Of a stretch of 64,000 nt of DNA, positions 1 through 12,478 are shown piece after piece. A program made the translations under genes and the position numbers. The stretch is from NCBI GenBank assembly GCA_038363925.1, contig JAQQWL010000006.1, forward strand, positions 1,096,501-1,160,500. Direction: 5' to 3'. Below the pieces are notes generated by a model. That model searched no databases, was not told where the DNA came from, and saw only the letters and a list, made by a program, of their open reading frames with translations. How positions within the stretch are numbered: position 1 is the first letter of the stretch; every line of letters starts with the position of its first letter. The DNA is from Apiospora phragmitis. Lineage: Eukaryota > Ascomycota > Sordariomycetes > Amphisphaeriales > Apiosporaceae.

Positions 1-230
1 TAAGCTCTCAATACCGGGTTACTGTAGTTGATTATGACTTGGGCAAACAGTTTATGTTGGGACTTTATATTTTGTTCTCTATTTTATCCCTGCCTCTCGT
101 GAGATTCTAGCCATCTAAACATCTATGGCCACTCTCATCTCCATCCGCCATCTAGGGAGACATTTTCCTCTATTCTCCGCTTCTTTTGATTCTGAAGCTA
201 TCGATACTATGACAAGCCGAGAGTTGCTTC

Positions 231-1399
231 TCATGAACTCATCGATACCTCACGTCCGCAGCGCTCCCATACTTCCATTCCCGTGAGAATGGTCGTTATG
301 AACATCGCGACCCCTACTGGTCCCTGGTCTAGGTTTATCCAACCAACCGCGGTGCCAGGCAGTACGATATCCAGCGCGCTGGCCGCAACACTACGACCCA
401 GACCGCTGATCTGGGCATGAACCGCCCGCCGCCACAAGACTCTCCCGGCCTTTCTCTTCTGCACGATACGGCGTAGCCGCGCTTGCTCCTTCACCATGTC
501 GAAGGCTTCATCATCGCCAGACTCCTTCGCCTTATCTTGTTCACTCTCCTCCGTAGCGCCACTGTTCCCTGAGATAATAGTAGTGGTAGCAGCGGTATCC
601 GCCTTCTTCTCCTTCTCCTCAGAGAACACGTCCCCCACCTCCGGCACCGGGGTGTACGCCATGACCTTGAGCATCTTGAGCAGGCCGGAGAAGACGGCGC
701 AGACGAGGGCGAAGAGCCAGAAGCGCTGCGCCTCGACGGTGAGGGTGCGGGCCCACTCGGGGCTCCAGACGGCCAGCCCCTCGATCTGCAGCGCCTCGGC
801 CATGGTGCTGGCCTCGAGCAGCAGGTACATGCCGTTGAAGGTGCGCGAGAGCACGTCGAGCCACACCTCGGTCTGGACCCAGGACGGCCGCTGTCGTTGT
901 GGGTTCCCCGATGACGGCCCGAGGAGGGAGTGGCTGGTGTACAGGCGCTGGGCGACCCGGAACGACTCGAGGCACCGGAACAGCCGGAAGGTGCGGCGGA
1001 CGAGGCCGAGGCGCTGGCGCAGGGCCAGCAGGATGGGCTGGGTTGTGGCGAGGTTTATAATGCCTTTGGCATCGGGTGTGTGGTTGTAGTTGAGTAATGG
1101 CAGCAGGACCATGTCCTGGAGTAAGGGGTAGGCGAATAAGATCTGGATGATGGCTTGGAAGAGCCGTAAAGTGCGCTCCAGGCCAACTAGAACAGCATCA
1201 GCATAGGTGCACGAATACAATTCTTTTCTAACCCGATAAGAAAGGGGTACGCCATTGCCCTCTGCCAGGCAATTGGGGCGGTAGCGACGATGGTCCAGTT
1301 GAAACCCAAGTATCAGTGAGGACTTCCGGATTCTTCCTAATGCCGTGCCACAATCTATCCTCGAGGTACTATAAGCCCAAACAAGAACTCATCCATCAT
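231..1399 (-). CDS. pex11: Pex11-family peroxisomal membrane protein
   Basis: Pex11 proteins sit on the peroxisomal membrane and drive its elongation and division. The frame from about 1227 down to the TGA at 231 is open. It shows GLERTLRLFQ near the N-terminus, RRTFRLFRCLESF in the first third, a hydrophobic stretch (FALVCAVFSGLLKML) near the middle, an acidic/Lys-rich linker, and near the C-terminus a DIVLPGTAVGWI block followed by a second hydrophobic segment. This order matches the Pex11 family (PF05648). There is no in-frame ATG at the 5' end; the frame stays open with only TTG/CTG codons. A plausible solution is a short first exon at 1383-1399 (MMDEF..) joined by a 155-nt intron (1228-1382, GTTTGG..TTAG) to exon 2 at 1227. 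That donor is weak, so the start is inferred. Length (about 330 aa) is slightly long for the family because of the linker. Confidence 0.78.
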
Positions 1400-3770
1400 C
1401 AATGTGATCGCAGAGGTGGTCGGCTGGTCATACGACCGCACCGGCCTCATTGTTGCTGACCCTGAGTTCGAGTCCCACCGTGGCCTCTAGCACTGAAGCA
1501 AATGGGTTCAATTACTCATATATGATCATTTACAGACCTGTACACATATTTCATATGCACTCAAATTCCTTCTGCTCAACGGGCACCGAAGGAGTCCACC
1601 ATATTGCGATGATGCCAATCTGGGGAGATATCACTCACCCGTTTCTTACTCATGCTTCTCAAGCAATGAGTAGACCATGTTTCACATGGAATCTTGGTAC
1701 AGGGAGGGAACAGCCCGTAACCATGTGACATAAAGAAGCTTCGACATACCAGAATCTGTGCTGAACCGCACAAAGATGTCGAAAGTGCTGACGGCCATCT
1801 TGGACTCCTTGGCCAATTGGGCTCTCTGGCACCGCACTCAGCAAATGAACGGCAAGACCCAGCGATCCACACCAATACAAAGAGTATTGACGTATTAATC
1901 TGACTTTAATATTCCGGTGGTTGGATCAACGATGAAGCTTGCAATAGTACTGGCAGTCTAATGATGGTGTTGGGGTTCAGTCTTTTGGGAAGGAGAAGTT
2001 CAATGTTAGGGCTGAGATTTTAGCGCCCATGATGCCCGAACAGAACAGTGGCCCCCTGTACAATTCACCGACTCAGGTCCAGTCTCCACATCAGTTCTTT
2101 CTATTCAAGTAATATGAACAGCAGATCTCATCAGTCCTTGCATCTCCTTATCACACAATGTGGGCAATACTTGGAATCGCAGTATAATGGCGACTCAAAT
2201 AGTATTCAATCTATATTCCTATTCAGTATTACTCTGTCAGATCGGAACTGACCTCCAGGTCTCATTCTCTACCAGGTCCGCACATGCAGCCCATTTCAAT
2301 CGGCAAAGACTTCCAACCTGTCTTCAAACAAGCTGCTCCTAGCAAACAGCGATTCCGAGCATTCGCGCTGTTGCAACTATCACACAATAATAAACAAAGG
2401 TAGGGCCTATATGCACCAAGTTTTAGCGATTTCTCTTCTCGTTCCAAGCTTGGCTTTCGGGACGTTAGGGCATGCGTTGCTTCTTGTTCTAGATCTCGCT
2501 ATGGGCGTCAGTCAGCCCATCCAGCAACACATCCTCTGGATGTCTCGCTCCCAGAGTATTGCGGGAGTAGAGTAGAGTACATTGTTCGGAACGGGAGTTC
2601 TCTCGTCAGAGCTGAGGTGGTTCATGGCCGCAGTCGAACCCTTCTCGCTACTGATACAGTCTTGATTCTTGGGTACCACACTGCCACTTGTGCGCACTAT
2701 ACGTATTACTTTCCTATATGGAGCGATTTCCGGGCTCATCACGGTTAAAGTCATGAGGTTTCCACCACTAGCTTGCCCATTTCCTGCAATTTTCAGCCAG
2801 CAGAGTGGTCCACAACCTTCACGGTATGTCTGGCACTCTTTGGCTTGAGAGGAGATGGGGATGCCATGTTGCATAACACCCAAGGTATCTGGGCTATAAT
2901 GAGAGGATAGACTAGGTAGATAGGCTAATCCTACCCTGTGCATGCTGATGATAGCTTAATCTCATGTTTGTTCCCAGGCTTGTGAATGTGGATGTATGCT
3001 GTTATACTCGCTCTTTGTCAGTCACTCCCTTCGTCTGATGTACAACACAAGAAAGGGTTGACAGTACAGTAACGCACTAATATGTGATGGAACATAACGT
3101 CTTGTCTGATAACAGTCTGATCCAGAGGAACTGAGGATGTCAATATTCGTCTGATACGAACAGGAAGAACCCTGCCCCCCCCCGTTGCTTCTTCGCATGT
3201 CTACCTTCGCTCGCCAACTTGTCCCCACCGTCCAACTTCACTGTAATGCTGAACTTACGTGGCCGTGGCTACCACCATCACCAACCTTGTCGGCGCGCAC
3301 GCGGGGCTCAGCCAAGCCTTCACCGGCCAATGAGAGCAACATCTTGGATTTCAATTTCTACCTTTTGGCCTTATAAGGTGTTAAAATAGCTACTATTCTC
3401 AACAAACAATGGTCCAACAGTGTACTGGATGAGGGTGCGAGACTTGATTTCTCCGCCTTCGTTCCAATGCTAACCGGGGTTCAACTCTAGGACAAAACCT
3501 ACAAAAACACGGCCCCTAAGCGTTGGGGAAATGCTGATACACTTTCAAAGTTTCTTAGATACTAATTCGAAGCTGCTCGGAGGGTGGGGCCCTCAAGGGC
3601 GTAGGGGAGGAGGAGGAGGAAAAAATTGAGTACCAACTAATTTCCTAACCTCTCCATCAGTGTCTGGTAAGCCGTGGGCCACTGGTTCTCTTTTTTGTTC
3701 TTCTACTCCTCGGCTGAACTCTGTTCGGCGATCTTTCTTGCTATCTTTTTACACTGACACCTTAAAAAAG
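1400..3770. other. Gene-free flank between pex11 and the AT-rich block
   Basis: Normal-composition sequence with only short open frames that have no recognisable motif and lie on overlapping strands. A T-loop-like string (GTTCGAGTCCCACC, about 1468-1481) is present, but no cloverleaf can be folded around it. A C-run occurs at 3175-3183. From about 3600 the sequence becomes progressively richer in A and T. I see no gene here. Confidence 0.6.
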
Positions 3771-3870
3771 AGAGCTGATTTAAACTACGGGGTAAATAGA
3801 AATAGTCAATATTATTATAAGACTTTATTAATTTAATAGCACTACTTATTTAATAATATAAATTAAATAT

Positions 3871-3900
3871 TATAACGTGGTTTATTATTTAGTCGGCCAC
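3871..3900 (+). repeat. Left terminal inverted repeat of the outer pogo-like element
   Basis: Starts TATAACGTGGTTTA and ends GTCGGCCAC. It is the inverse of the sequence ending at 6761, with small differences compatible with C/T changes and one indel. Confidence 0.7.
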
Positions 3901-4445
3901 TTTTTTTATATTTTATTAGTTTTATATAAATTAATTTAACCTTAACGTTTTAAATTAATTAAAATTACTATTTATTTAATTCGTTATTTAATTTTATATC
4001 CTTTTTATATATTCGCGTATTATAACTTATTTCGCCGTAGATATTATAGCGCCTTTTACTAGTCGCCCTCCGCTTTAATAAACCCCTCGTTTCGTATTTA
4101 TTAATCGTTAAACGCTTTTTTTTTACCTTCTCGTTCTATAGCTTTTAAGATTTTTATATAATAAAAGCTTTTTTAAAAATTAAGCGCGCGATTTTTTAAT
4201 TCTTTAACGTTTAAAAAATATTAAATTAACTTTTTATAAAGTACGTATTTAATTCTTTATAAGAGAGTTATTTTATATATTATTATATAAATATTTTTCG
4301 TTATTTAATTTATAATATTTAAAATTAATATTAAAAAGCTTTTTTAATAAAAATAAAGTATTTAATCGTTTATTAAAGGTTAGACGACGTTTAAAGGTTA
4401 TAAGTACTAGTCGTCCCCTAGACGCGATAAGCTAGGTATAAACGT

Positions 4446-4760
4446 TTAAAAACGCATATTTAACTTATTATTTATCTTATTCGAGTAGTAAAATATTAAA
4501 CTAAATACGTTAAATTTAAATTTAATATTATTTTTTATAAAAATAATAAAATACGCGGCCTTAAAAGCGATAGAGAACTTTAACTTCGTAGTATAATTTA
4601 TTAACGCTTTAATAAATAGCTCGATTTCTTTCGAATAAGTACGCTTTAACAACGAATAAAGTACTATATTTAAAGGCTAAAATAAGTAAAAAAAAGTAAG
4701 GAGTTATATTAAACGTAACAATGTCGTTATTCTTATAATATTTCTCTAATTCGGCTAAAA
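4446..4760 (-). pseudogene. pogo/Fot1 transposase, C-terminal relic (outer element)
   Basis: The minus strand reads an AELEKYYKNNDIVTF-like string, then degraded sequence at the position of the usual PPHSSHLLQPLDV motif. It continues as an open stretch beginning LKRTYSKEIE and ending NKLNMRF. This follows the usual C-terminus of pogo transposases (LKRAY..EIE, a PAF.AAF block, then SKLD). Pro, His and Gln positions are replaced by Leu, Tyr and stops, as C-to-T change would do. Non-functional. Confidence 0.72.
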
Positions 4761-4913
4761 TATAGTATTACAATACGTTTAGACTAACCACTACGCTATA
4801 AAGCAAAAGCTTCGGAAATAACTAGACGGTTATTTCTGTTTAATTCTACGCCTTAAGTGCTACCCGCGGGGGACTAACCCGCCGATCGTAATATTATACC
4901 CTTTTTTTAAGGG

Positions 4914-6200
4914 TAACGTATCTTATAAGCGAATATTTTATATAAGCGAATGTTTTATTCTTTTACACCCTTTTCGATAAAATATAAATTAATTTTATTA
5001 TAACGTATTTAATATATTAAAATTAATCGGAATCTTTATCTCTAGATATTTCTATATTATTTTAATAAGTACGCGTATTATGCCCGGGCTTTTTATAAAT
5101 TTTATAGCGCTATAAACGTGTCCTAAACGTCCTCGTATAACTACTCCTTTAACGCGATTCGTTTTATAATTATTTATTAATATTTTTTTAAAACTATAAA
5201 TCTTTTTTAATTTATATACGAAGTGATCCTTTATTTTATAACCGTTTTTTATATATAGCGGCGCCGGCTAAGTATTTTATTTACTTTTTAAAATATCGCG
5301 TTCTTATTTTTTAAAAAAGTAACTCGGTATATAATATACGTTATAACTTTTACGATCTAATTAAAACTAATTAAAATAAATATTAAAAAGTTATGTTAAT
5401 ATTATACGATATAGTTTCGAACGTATTCGGTTTAAAATTAAGCTTTAATTAAATTATTCAAAATTTTTAATTTTTAAAGAATTAATAAATTAAAAAACGT
5501 CCCCGGAAGTATTAAAATACGTAACTTTATATTTAATTATAAAATAATAGATTCCGGATTATACGAAACGAGTCCTATTTTTTAAAAGCCTCTTTATATA
5601 TTTAAAATAATAAAAATCGTTTAAAACGCCTTTAAAAACGTTAGTAAGAAGTCCTCCTTTAAAATATAAATAATATACGCCCGTATAAAATATTTAATTT
5701 CTTTTTTATACGCCCTTTTTAATATATAAAAATAGCCGATATTAAAAAATTAAAGCTTATATAATAAATAAAAAGGTATATAAAATATAATAATTAAGTT
5801 CTTTTTATAATAGAGCTCGAAAGTTATCGAGTAGTGGCTTTCGTGGCTATTTAAGATTAAAAAGCGATAATAACCCTTCGTATAAAACTTAATATATTAA
5901 TTAAAATATTAAATCTAATCCTCGCCTCTTTTATTCGTAGTTTAGCTATTTTTAATAATTACGATCACCTAATCCTTCGGTAATAGGCTGTTTTCGTACT
6001 AGGAAAAGAGGTGCGTTTTCTCGGTAAAGATGATATACGGAAGGATGGCGTAACCGTGTAATCCGATGCCTTAAATAATTATAACTTATTCCCGGTTCTT
6101 TTATTATATTACCCTAAGCTTTTCGCGTTAATCGGAGGTGGTTATAATTATTTCGGACGAGATTTAATTTATAAGAAAGCCGGTCTCGTTAAAATTCTAT
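4914..6200 (-). mobile_element. Partial second pogo-type copy inside the outer element
   Basis: This segment begins with the terminal repeat TAACGTATCTTATAAGCGAATA and stays closely similar, in the same orientation, to 13601-14870. On the minus strand it reads an ETGF motif at about 6176-6195, then a PYIIFTEK-like string, FLILNSHESH (the DGHESH catalytic block of pogo transposases, with D changed to N), and LKRAYKKEIK. Similarity to the other copy fades just upstream of the ETGF motif. No matching right terminus of this family is visible here, so this copy lacks its 5' part or was exchanged with the outer element. Confidence 0.72.
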
Positions 6201-6714
6201 ATATCTTCGTTTAAAATACCGTATTTAGTTTTAATATTCGCGATTAACGCGAACTAGTTAAAAATAATACCTATATTCTTATAAAAAGCTCTTTAATAAT
6301 CGTATTAACGGTTTATTCGAGTTTTAAAGTCCGGGTTACGATTAATAAAACGTTTAACTTAATACTTATTAATATAGTCGCCGCCGCGCGACTTTAAAAA
6401 GAAATTAACCATATCTCTTATAATATTAATATTAAAAAACATCCCTCGAATATTTAAATTAATTATATAATTATAAAGTACTTTCTTTTTAATTAAATTT
6501 AATTTATATTATAAATATTAAATTTCGCGTCGAGGTTTAGTACCGCGGAGTCGGTCGCTAAATAGCTCGGGAAACGTTGTATACTTTCGTAATAGCTCTT
6601 TAACTAATTCGATTTAAACCTTCTCGCGTTATTTAAATTATTAAAATATTACGATCTTCTTTTAATTAAATTAGTATTATAGTTATAAAGATATTACGTA
6701 GGTTAAAAAAGAAA

Positions 6715-6761
6715 GTGGCCGACTTAGTAATATAGCCGACTTAGTAGTAAACCACGTTATA
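6715..6761 (-). repeat. Right terminal inverted repeat of the outer pogo-like element
   Basis: Read on the minus strand it starts TATAACGTGGTTTACTA. The GCCGACTTAGTA motif occurs twice in tandem here (near 6718 and 6735) but once at the left end, so the two termini differ by a short internal duplication. Confidence 0.65.
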
Positions 6762-6792
6762 AATTTATTTTATATTTATTATTTAAATTAAT

Positions 6793-7000
6793 TATTAAAT
6801 AAGCTTTCGTAAGTACGTATAAATTTTAAGTTTAATTAAAGTTATATCGTTATATTTTACTATTTATATCTATTTTTTATATAAGCTATGAGGGGTATCG
6901 TATACCCCTCTTTATAAAATAGAAAAGGGGTTCGTACGTATAAGTACGTAGCACCTTTTTTAAAGTAGTATAGAAAACCTTAGTTCTTGCTATTCTAATA
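6793..7000 (-). repeat. copia 3' LTR
   Basis: Direct repeat of 12479-12684. Shared landmarks are AGCTTTCGTA near the low-coordinate end, a GGGGTATCGTATACCCC palindrome, CGTAGCACC, and TAGAAAACCT near the high-coordinate end. Differences are mostly C/T or G/A. Confidence 0.82.
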
Positions 7001-8199
7001 CTAGTAGTTTTATTTTAACGATAAACTTAGCCAGCTCCTTTTTTTAAGACGAGTCTTCCCTTTATAAGGGTCTTATACGAATAGGTTACGCTAATCCGGT
7101 ATTCGGTGCTTATTTAAGCCGTATAAGTAATATTATACCTTTTTAACGTTAATTTTATTAAATAGCGGGTCTTTTTAATTAATTAGTTTAATTATTTAAA
7201 CATAATGATAATAATAAGTACGCCGTTATATATTAAAATACGTTATACCTCGTTAAAGAAGAAGATATCTCTCTTTTTTTTTCTTTTTTTCTCTTTTCCC
7301 CTTTTCTTACTGGTTATACGAGTCTAGTTTCTCTACGTACGCTTTTATGCGTACGGTTAACTTGTTAATTAATATTAATTATTCGAGGTCTTTATTTAGA
7401 GATTTCTTAATAAAGGCGTTTATAGGGTTATTTCGGCCGTCGATTTAATAGACTTCCGAGATTTCCTTTTTTTAATACGATTTTCGAAGTAATATAAAAT
7501 TAATTATTAGTTTTTTTTTCGTTCGTTATTCCTAGTTTAATTAAATATTTATAAAATAATCTCGAGTTTATATAAAGGATTATTAATATTTTTTAAAATC
7601 CGAAGCTTCGTATAATTTTTTAAGCGTGGTATTAAGTGCGATACCGCTGTCGATACCGGAGATTATACCGTATAGTTCGTTAATTAATACGTTTCGAGTA
7701 ATTCTTTTATATTTCGTCGAGCTCTAATAAATAATATTGCTTTAAATTTCGAACTAGTCTTTTATATAGTTAAGCTCTTAGTTTAATATAACTAAATATT
7801 CGAGCTAAGAAATTAGGTTTTTATTATTCGCGAAGGAACCGTCGGTAAAAATATATATCTTTATACGGTAAAGATTTAATAAGATATATTTTAAGCCGCG
7901 TATTAGATTTTAAACTTATTAATTAATCCGTATATTTAAGCTCTTAATATCTTTATTTTTTAAAGTTTATATTTAAGCGGCGATAAATAAGCTATACGCT
8001 ATTTTTAATTAATAAATAAAAACTAAATATACTCTTTTTATACGCTAAGAGATATATTATTAATTTTTATTAATAATTTTCGAGTCGATAAGTTTTAATT
8101 AGTTAGCTTATTCCTTTTATTTAAAAAGGATATCGTACGATTTTAATTAAATCCTACCTCAGTTAAACTCGATTAATATATTTTCGATTAATATATTTT

Positions 8200-8870
8200 C
8201 GGTTAAAATATTTTTTAGTTTTATAAGGAATTATTCCTTTGCTAGCTTTTTTTCTTTTTTTAAAAAAAGGGGGTTATAACGAAGCTAAACGTATCGTTAA
8301 TTTATATTATTATAATATTAAAAGTGTCTAGTTTTTTTATAATAAATAATAAGTAGGCGTTATATATTAAAACTATTATTTTTAAATTTTATACGTAATA
8401 ATTATAATACGTTTTAAATTAATAAAATTCTAACTTTATAAGTTTATATAAAGGTAATACGATTTAAAAGAATATTTTTTTCGAATATTTATTTTTAAAC
8501 TTTATTAATAAGCGTATATAAATTAATCGGTTTAATTTATTATATAATTAAATATACGCTTATATAATATTACGTAGCTCGCTTTATATATTAAAGTTTC
8601 GGATTAAGGTTAGTCTAAAGGCTAAAAAGAGTCTTTAGCTTATTTGTTAAATTATTAAGAATTAAGTTAAAATAGCTTCTTTTTTTTATATCTTTATAGT
8701 TTTATATTACGAGCTTAAACTTTTCGTGTAGCTTCGTAATTTTGCCCTTGATCTCTTATACGAGCCGTGTTTTAAAGATTCTCCGGCCGGTATACTTTAC
8801 CGGGTCGAATCGAATAAATTCGAAAACTCTTCGTACGGCGAGATTATTAATCTCCTCTGCGTTAAACTTT
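8200..8870 (-). pseudogene. copia reverse transcriptase relic
   Basis: Reading through stops on the minus strand gives, in order, NAEEINNLAVRRVFEF, DPVKYTGRRIFKTR, LVYEIKGKI, KLVIYNYKD, KKEAILT and, lower down, NAYLLFIIKKLDTF..INDTF. These follow the order of fungal Ty1/copia polymerases, which have an ExxGLxxRGVF entry motif, GRRIF..R.V.E.KG, and a TQSPTIQRASQRL block just after KEAILT. Glutamine positions have become stops and aspartates have become asparagine. Confidence 0.75.
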
Positions 8871-11800
8871 TAAAATAGATATCCGGACGAGGTAATAACG
8901 CCGTCTTATCGAGATTTAATTATTAAATCGTAATTTCTTCGGCTATCGGTTTAATATCTAAAGTATTTACCGGCTGTTCCGGATCTAGTTATATATCCGG
9001 TTCGTTATACGGTTTTCCGGCCTCTTTTCAATAATACGGCTTAATTTAAGTTACTCGAAAAGCTTTCGAGCCGTTTAAGGTGTTTACCCGGATCGTACGG
9101 TTTTCGATAACTACTATTTTATATAGTCCGGTTTATCCTTCTCTTTTTCGTTAAATTAAGACCTTATTTCGAAATAAGAGTATTAAAATATTATAAATAG
9201 CCGGCCCGTTCCGGGTATTTAAAGCTCGGTAAATATCGATATTTATACATATTTTCCGGAGTATCTTTATTACCTTCCGTACGGCTTCTCCTCGTGTTTA
9301 GATCTCCGATAACGGTAATAAGTTCCCGTCGATGCGAAGGTATGTTCTAAATACGAGCAAAGTAAGTATTAAGCCGTCGGGGCTAGCCGTATCGTTGAAA
9401 GTTTTAATAATTATTTAAAATATTATTTCGATATTTATTCGATAACCGAGACCCTTTTATAAAATATCGAAGGTTTTACGTAATAAAACGTGCGCTCGTT
9501 TAATTTTATTTATTACTTAATAAGCCTCGATAAATATTTATTTATAAGTAATTTTTATTATTTATATATAGTTTTAAAACTCTTTTTAAAAATACGTGTT
9601 TAAATTATACGAAATATATTTAATATTTAGAAAACGTATTTTAAATATTTTATATATTAAGCGAATATAAAAATATAACCGTTTAGAAAAATATATTCGA
9701 ATCGATTATATAAAATACGTTTTATTTATTAATATAAATAATGTTTATAATAGTTTTATAATTAAAGTTATATTTATTTTATAACGAGAATTTAAATCTT
9801 TATAACGCTAGATCGTATAATTAATATTAAGAGCAGAACTTTTAAATCTCGTCGAGAATAGTAAGGTTAACGTTATCGTAGCCGGCGTTCTTTAAGAACG
9901 TATAGAGCTTCTTTATATAAAAGTATCGAAGCTATTTTTTAATAAAATATAATATCGTTTCTATACGGCGGGTATTAAAGAACGGGTATCTTTATTTCTT
10001 TATTATAAGGAGTATTTCGTCGTTTTTTTATATAATAAGATTAAAAATATTATTATAATACGTTTTAAACCGATTAGTATCGTATAATAAGAATTAAAAA
10101 AAAGCTTATAATATTTAAAATATAATACTTAATTACTTTTAATTAGTTTTATATATCGATTATTCTAATTAACGAAATAAACTTTAAGCTTTTAAACTTA
10201 ATCTCGACGCTTCTTGGGGTTTAATCGATTTATACGTTTAAGTTTTCTCGTACGTAAGCTTTTATTTAAAGCTTTTCGACTATTAAAAGTAAAGCGGCGC
10301 CGGTATTTTAAAACTATTTTTAATGAGTTTAATTATATAAGTTATTAATGTTAAATTAGTCGGCTTATACGATAACTTTTAAAAAATAAATATCCTTATT
10401 AATAAGCCGGTAATAAAACGCGGCGTTTATTAAATAAGTAATACTTTACCGTACGTTTTACGGATTAAAGTAATCGTAGTCTTTTTTCCTTTTTTAATCT
10501 CGAATAAAATCCTCGTATTCGTTTTAAATAAAAAGATTTTATTTAAAGTTATTATATATTTAAAAATATTAAGTTATTATATAAGTTCGCTTTTCGACTA
10601 GGTAATTTATTAATTAATAGTTTTATTTATAATAGATTCGGTAAGTTTTTTATTTAAACTGCCGGTTCTTATACGATAACCTAGGTCGAGACGTGTTTAT
10701 AAGTCGCTAGTTTTTATTTTATCTTAATAGTTAATTATTATATAATAATTTATTATTATAAATTAATCGGTTTCTTTTCGTATAGTTATTTATAAACCGT
10801 TTATTAATTAAGTACGTATTCGTAGCCGGGTTTTAATATAATTCCTCCGTTAAATATTATTCCGAAAACCTCTAATTCGTTATTATATTTAGCGATACGC
10901 GAAGGTTTAAAAATAACGCTTCGTATATTAGCTTTTAATTAATAAGGGCCGGTATAAGTTCCGGAACTCCTCGGTAGGCTTATACGATTAAGGTATAGAG
11001 AGCGATCTTTTTTCGAAGGCTCGTTATACGAGTTAGAGCTTATTTATTAAGATTTCTAAAACCTCGATAAGTTACTTTTTAGCGTTTTTATTTTTTATTT
11101 ATATAAAAGAGGTTCTTATTTAATTTATAAAATATTATACGTAATTTATTATTATATTAAAGTATAAGTTTATAAAGTGGTATAATTTTTTTTAAATTTA
11201 ATATAATTAAGATAAAATGCCTCTACACGGCCGGAAAAAATATCCGTAAAGATTATATAATATTAATCTTTTAATATATTTAATCGTTAATATATTTTAA
11301 TAAATATCCGTATTATATTAAAAAAGATATTATACGGCTTACTAGTATAATTCTTTTCTTTTTTTTATACTTTCGAAAAAATAACGACCTTATTTTAATC
11401 GATTTTATTATTATAAATAACTCGGTTTAAAAGGATATCGTACTTTATAATATACTCTAGACTAAATAATCGTACGGTCTAGTCCGGCGGTACCGAAATC
11501 GGAGAAGAAAAAGGACGATATCTTACGACGCTTAAATACTTATAAATCTAAGGTTAGACGTCGGGCCTAGAGAGTCTCGTAGTATCGCGAATAATTACTC
11601 CGTACGGAGACTAGGTATTTCTCGCTTAGGCGGCGGTTATTCGATTATTTATTCTAAAAAATAGTATAGAATATCCTCTTTTCGGGTTTCCGAAGTCGGT
11701 TCTATCGGTCGGTTTTATTAATATATAAGAGCGGCCGGTAATATTAAGTTTATAAGCTTAGTTTTAAAGGATCCGTTCGTTAATATATTAACTCCGTATT

Positions 11801-12478
11801 TTTTAAAATAATTAAAAAGCTCTTTTTAAAACGTATAATTAATTTAACTAAACTAGTGCTCGGTTTATCGGTCGAACTCGGCAGTGAACGATTTTTAAAA
11901 GGAGGTCCCCTTTATTTTTAATATATAATATTTTAAAAAGTATTATACGAGGTACGTCGTAAGTTATTCGGGCGATATTTTTTTAAAAAGTGTTTTTAAA
12001 AGTTTAAGCTTTTAAAGATTAAAGTTAACGTTCTTTTTTTAAATTATTAATAAGATCTAGGTATATTAAAATATTTCCTCGTACGTAATTAGTTCGAGGT
12101 CTAGGTTTAAAGCTAGGGTCGTCGATTTATTTAAGTTTAGTACGTCTAGGCTCGGTCTCGATTCGCCGACCGTAATTAACTCTATTTTAATAAGGGTTAT
12201 CATTTTATAGATTATACGATAAGTTTATTTAAATATATAATTATATATAGCTTAGCTAGTTTCGCGTATAATTCGAAACCTAGTCTCTTCCTTATAATAT
12301 ATACTCGGGAAAAGGGGTTCCTCCTCGTATAATTAATTTAGTTCGGCTCTTTTTCCGAATTTCTAACGGGCGGAAATTCTCGGGGCTCCTTAACACGGTC
12401 GCCCTTACATCGATAAGGGCGTAAAATCGTCTCTTTACTTTTATTAATTTATAATCGCTACGAATAATTACTAATTAA

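Larger units (their letters stand above)
3871..6761 (-). mobile_element. Fot1/pogo-type DNA transposon, outer copy, RIP-inactivated
   Basis: The element is bounded by inverted termini: TATAACGTGGTTTA at 3871 and its reverse complement ending at 6761, each next to a GTCGGCCAC block (3892-3900 and 6715-6723). TA at both ends fits Tc1/mariner/pogo insertion. On the minus strand, the N-terminal part of a pogo-like transposase can be read through stops at about 6690-6200, including a helix-turn-helix-like region and a YDYQRA-like string. A C-terminal part lies at about 4750-4446. Between them is sequence belonging to another pogo copy (4914 to about 6200), so the element is a nest or a recombinant. 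It is about 2.9 kb, against about 1.9 kb for an intact element. Confidence 0.75.

Noticed and set aside
496..1089. 197-codon plus-strand frame opposite pex11
   Set aside because: Shadow of the Pex11 coding frame; Ser/Arg-rich composition without domains.
1425..1495. tRNA-like gene suggested by GTTCGAGTCCCACC
   Set aside because: The T-loop string resembles a B box, but the bases before it cannot pair with CCCAC to form a T-stem, no matching acceptor stem exists at the right distance, and no good A box precedes it.
2512..2943. 143-codon minus-strand frame
   Set aside because: No recognisable motif, no splice or start context, and comparable chance frames occur nearby.
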